Positions 63,370-64,000 of a stretch of 64,000 nt of DNA are shown piece by piece. The first letter of the stretch is position 1. The number at the start of each line of letters is the position of its first letter. The notes beneath the pieces are model-generated. The model was not told the DNA's origin, made no database searches, and saw only the letters and a program-made list of their open reading frames with translations. This DNA comes from Hellea balneolensis DSM 19091 (GTDB lineage: Bacteria; Pseudomonadota; Alphaproteobacteria; Caulobacterales; Maricaulaceae): the NCBI RefSeq assembly GCF_000428525.1, contig NZ_AUAC01000002.1, positions 434,001 through 498,000 of the forward strand. Reading direction: 5' to 3'. Both the position numbers and the translations under genes were made by a program.

Positions 63370-64000
63370 AGCCTTCCGCTTCTAACTTTTTCGCGAAATC
63401 TGCATCACCTGAGGCTGCAATTTTTCCGCCAGAGAGAACATGCACGCGGTCTGGTACGATGTAATCAAGGAGGCGCTGATAATGGGTAATGATGAGCATA
63501 CCGCGATCAGGAGAGCGGAGCTTATTCACGCCATCGGCCACAATACGCAGCGCATCAACATCAAGGCCGGAATCCGTTTCGTCCATGACGATAAAACGCG
63601 GCTCGAGCATCATCATTTGGAAAATTTCCATACGCTTCTTCTCGCCGCCCGAAAAGCCGACATTCAGTGGACGCTTGAGCATTTCGGGTTTCATCTTTAG
63701 CTCTTTGGCGAGAGCGCGAGCTTTCTTGAGAAATTCAGGTGCGGCCATTTCTTCTTCCCCTCGTGCGCGGCGCTGTGCGTTCAGCGCGGTCTTGAGGAAT
63801 GTCATGGTTGGAACACCGGGGATTTCCAGCGGATATTGAAAGGACAGGAACATGCCTTTGGCCGCCCGCTCTTCGGGGTCCATATCGAGAAGGTTATCAC
63901 CGTCAAGCGTGACATCACCGCCCGTAACGTCATAGCCATCACGCCCCGTCAGGACATAAGACAGCGTCGATTTACCAGCGCCATTCGGCCCCATAATCGC
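63350..64000 (-). CDS. sufC: SufC, Fe-S assembly ATPase (N-terminus outside window)
   Basis: The ABC-type ATPase of the SufBCD complex, 217 codons in view. The frame is open to the right edge and enters in the Walker A motif (GPNGAGKST), so about 30 N-terminal residues lie beyond 64000. The Q-loop (LSFQYPLEIPG), signature VGFSGGEKKR and Walker B FIVMDETDSGLD are all intact. SufB is expected further right. Confidence 0.95.
   Translation of the reverse strand, partial: AIMGPNGAGKSTLSYVLTGRDGYDVTGGDVTLDGDNLLDMDPEERAAKGMFLSFQYPLEIPGVPTMTFLKTALNAQRRARGEEEMAAPEFLKKARALAKELKMKPEMLKRPLNVGFSGGEKKRMEIFQMMMLEPRFIVMDETDSGLDVDALRIVADGVNKLRSPDRGMLIITHYQRLLDYIVPDRVHVLSGGKIAASGDADFAKKLEAEGYDAYAA

Noticed and set aside
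11008-64000. tRNA or rRNA genes in gaps
   Set aside because: No cloverleaf or conserved rRNA segment was seen by eye in any intergenic stretch; a tRNA-specific program could confirm.

Overview
The window is a contiguous stretch of alphaproteobacterial chromosome with moderate GC (estimated by eye at about half) and no insertion sequence, prophage, integrase, tRNA, rRNA or CRISPR array that I could find. The gene set points to an aquatic, Caulobacter-like lineage, probably near the Hyphomonadales/Maricaulales. It has a CckA-type hybrid kinase, an alphaproteobacterial RpoH and DksA, a GTTC-N7-GTTC SOS box in front of recA, two perfect CtrA-type boxes (TTAA-N7-TTAAC), an EcfG-type general-stress promoter, and a class GN sortase with its VIT/VWA target, a pair known mainly from marine proteobacteria. 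Genus-level placement is inference.

Layout, left to right. 1-785: the 5' part of a YadA-like trimeric adhesin that runs off the left edge. 1013-6076: a TrmJ-like tRNA methyltransferase and two unrelated NADP isocitrate dehydrogenases (dimeric and monomeric) facing each other around a small VOC protein. 6.2-15 kb: a MipA/OmpV porin, the coupled run alaS-VOC-purU, then recA and cckA. 15-20.8 kb: two tandem DUF885 metallopeptidase-like lipoproteins, dksA, a MoxR ATPase without its usual VWA partner, and a DUF4345 protein. 20.8-24.1 kb: an RTX type I-secreted protein and a DUF1704 (MATCAP-like) putative metallopeptidase with an unusual leader. 24.2-31.4 kb: prfC, small membrane proteins, a PAN-domain secreted protein and the serS-surE-pcm operon followed by a lipoprotein. 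31.6-38 kb: DUF481, SixA, fasciclin, gltX and nadE. 38-49.5 kb: envelope and hypothetical genes, HU with an elaborate upstream region, a class II DAHP synthase, an orphan Hpt protein, an Arg/Asp-repeat secreted protein, a CPBP protease and a large coiled-coil membrane scaffold. 49.6-58.8 kb: a TonB receptor, rluD-like synthase, a beta-barrel, rpoH, hemerythrin and the sortase system. 58.8-64 kb: YjbR and DUF559 genes within a paired hairpin repeat, then the suf operon on the minus strand, running off the right edge inside sufC.

Genes are dense and often coupled by ATGA overlaps (trmJ/90 aa, alaS/VOC/purU, serS/surE, nadE/148 aa, sixA/66 aa, sufD/three small membrane proteins, sufT/sufA, DUF559/YjbR). 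No gap exceeds 300 bases. The largest gaps are about 240 bases, in front of HU and of the TonB receptor, and both hold dyads described below. The most unusual items are: a DUF559 endonuclease gene bracketed by an outward-facing two-hairpin repeat with a 17-base identical core that also supplies its C-terminus and its neighbour's ribosome binding site; three consecutive ATGA-coupled small membrane proteins, one only 57 codons, inserted between sufD and sufS; the stem-loop and 12-codon upstream frame at the DUF1704 start; and an RTX protein built from three copies of a ~95-residue non-RTX module.
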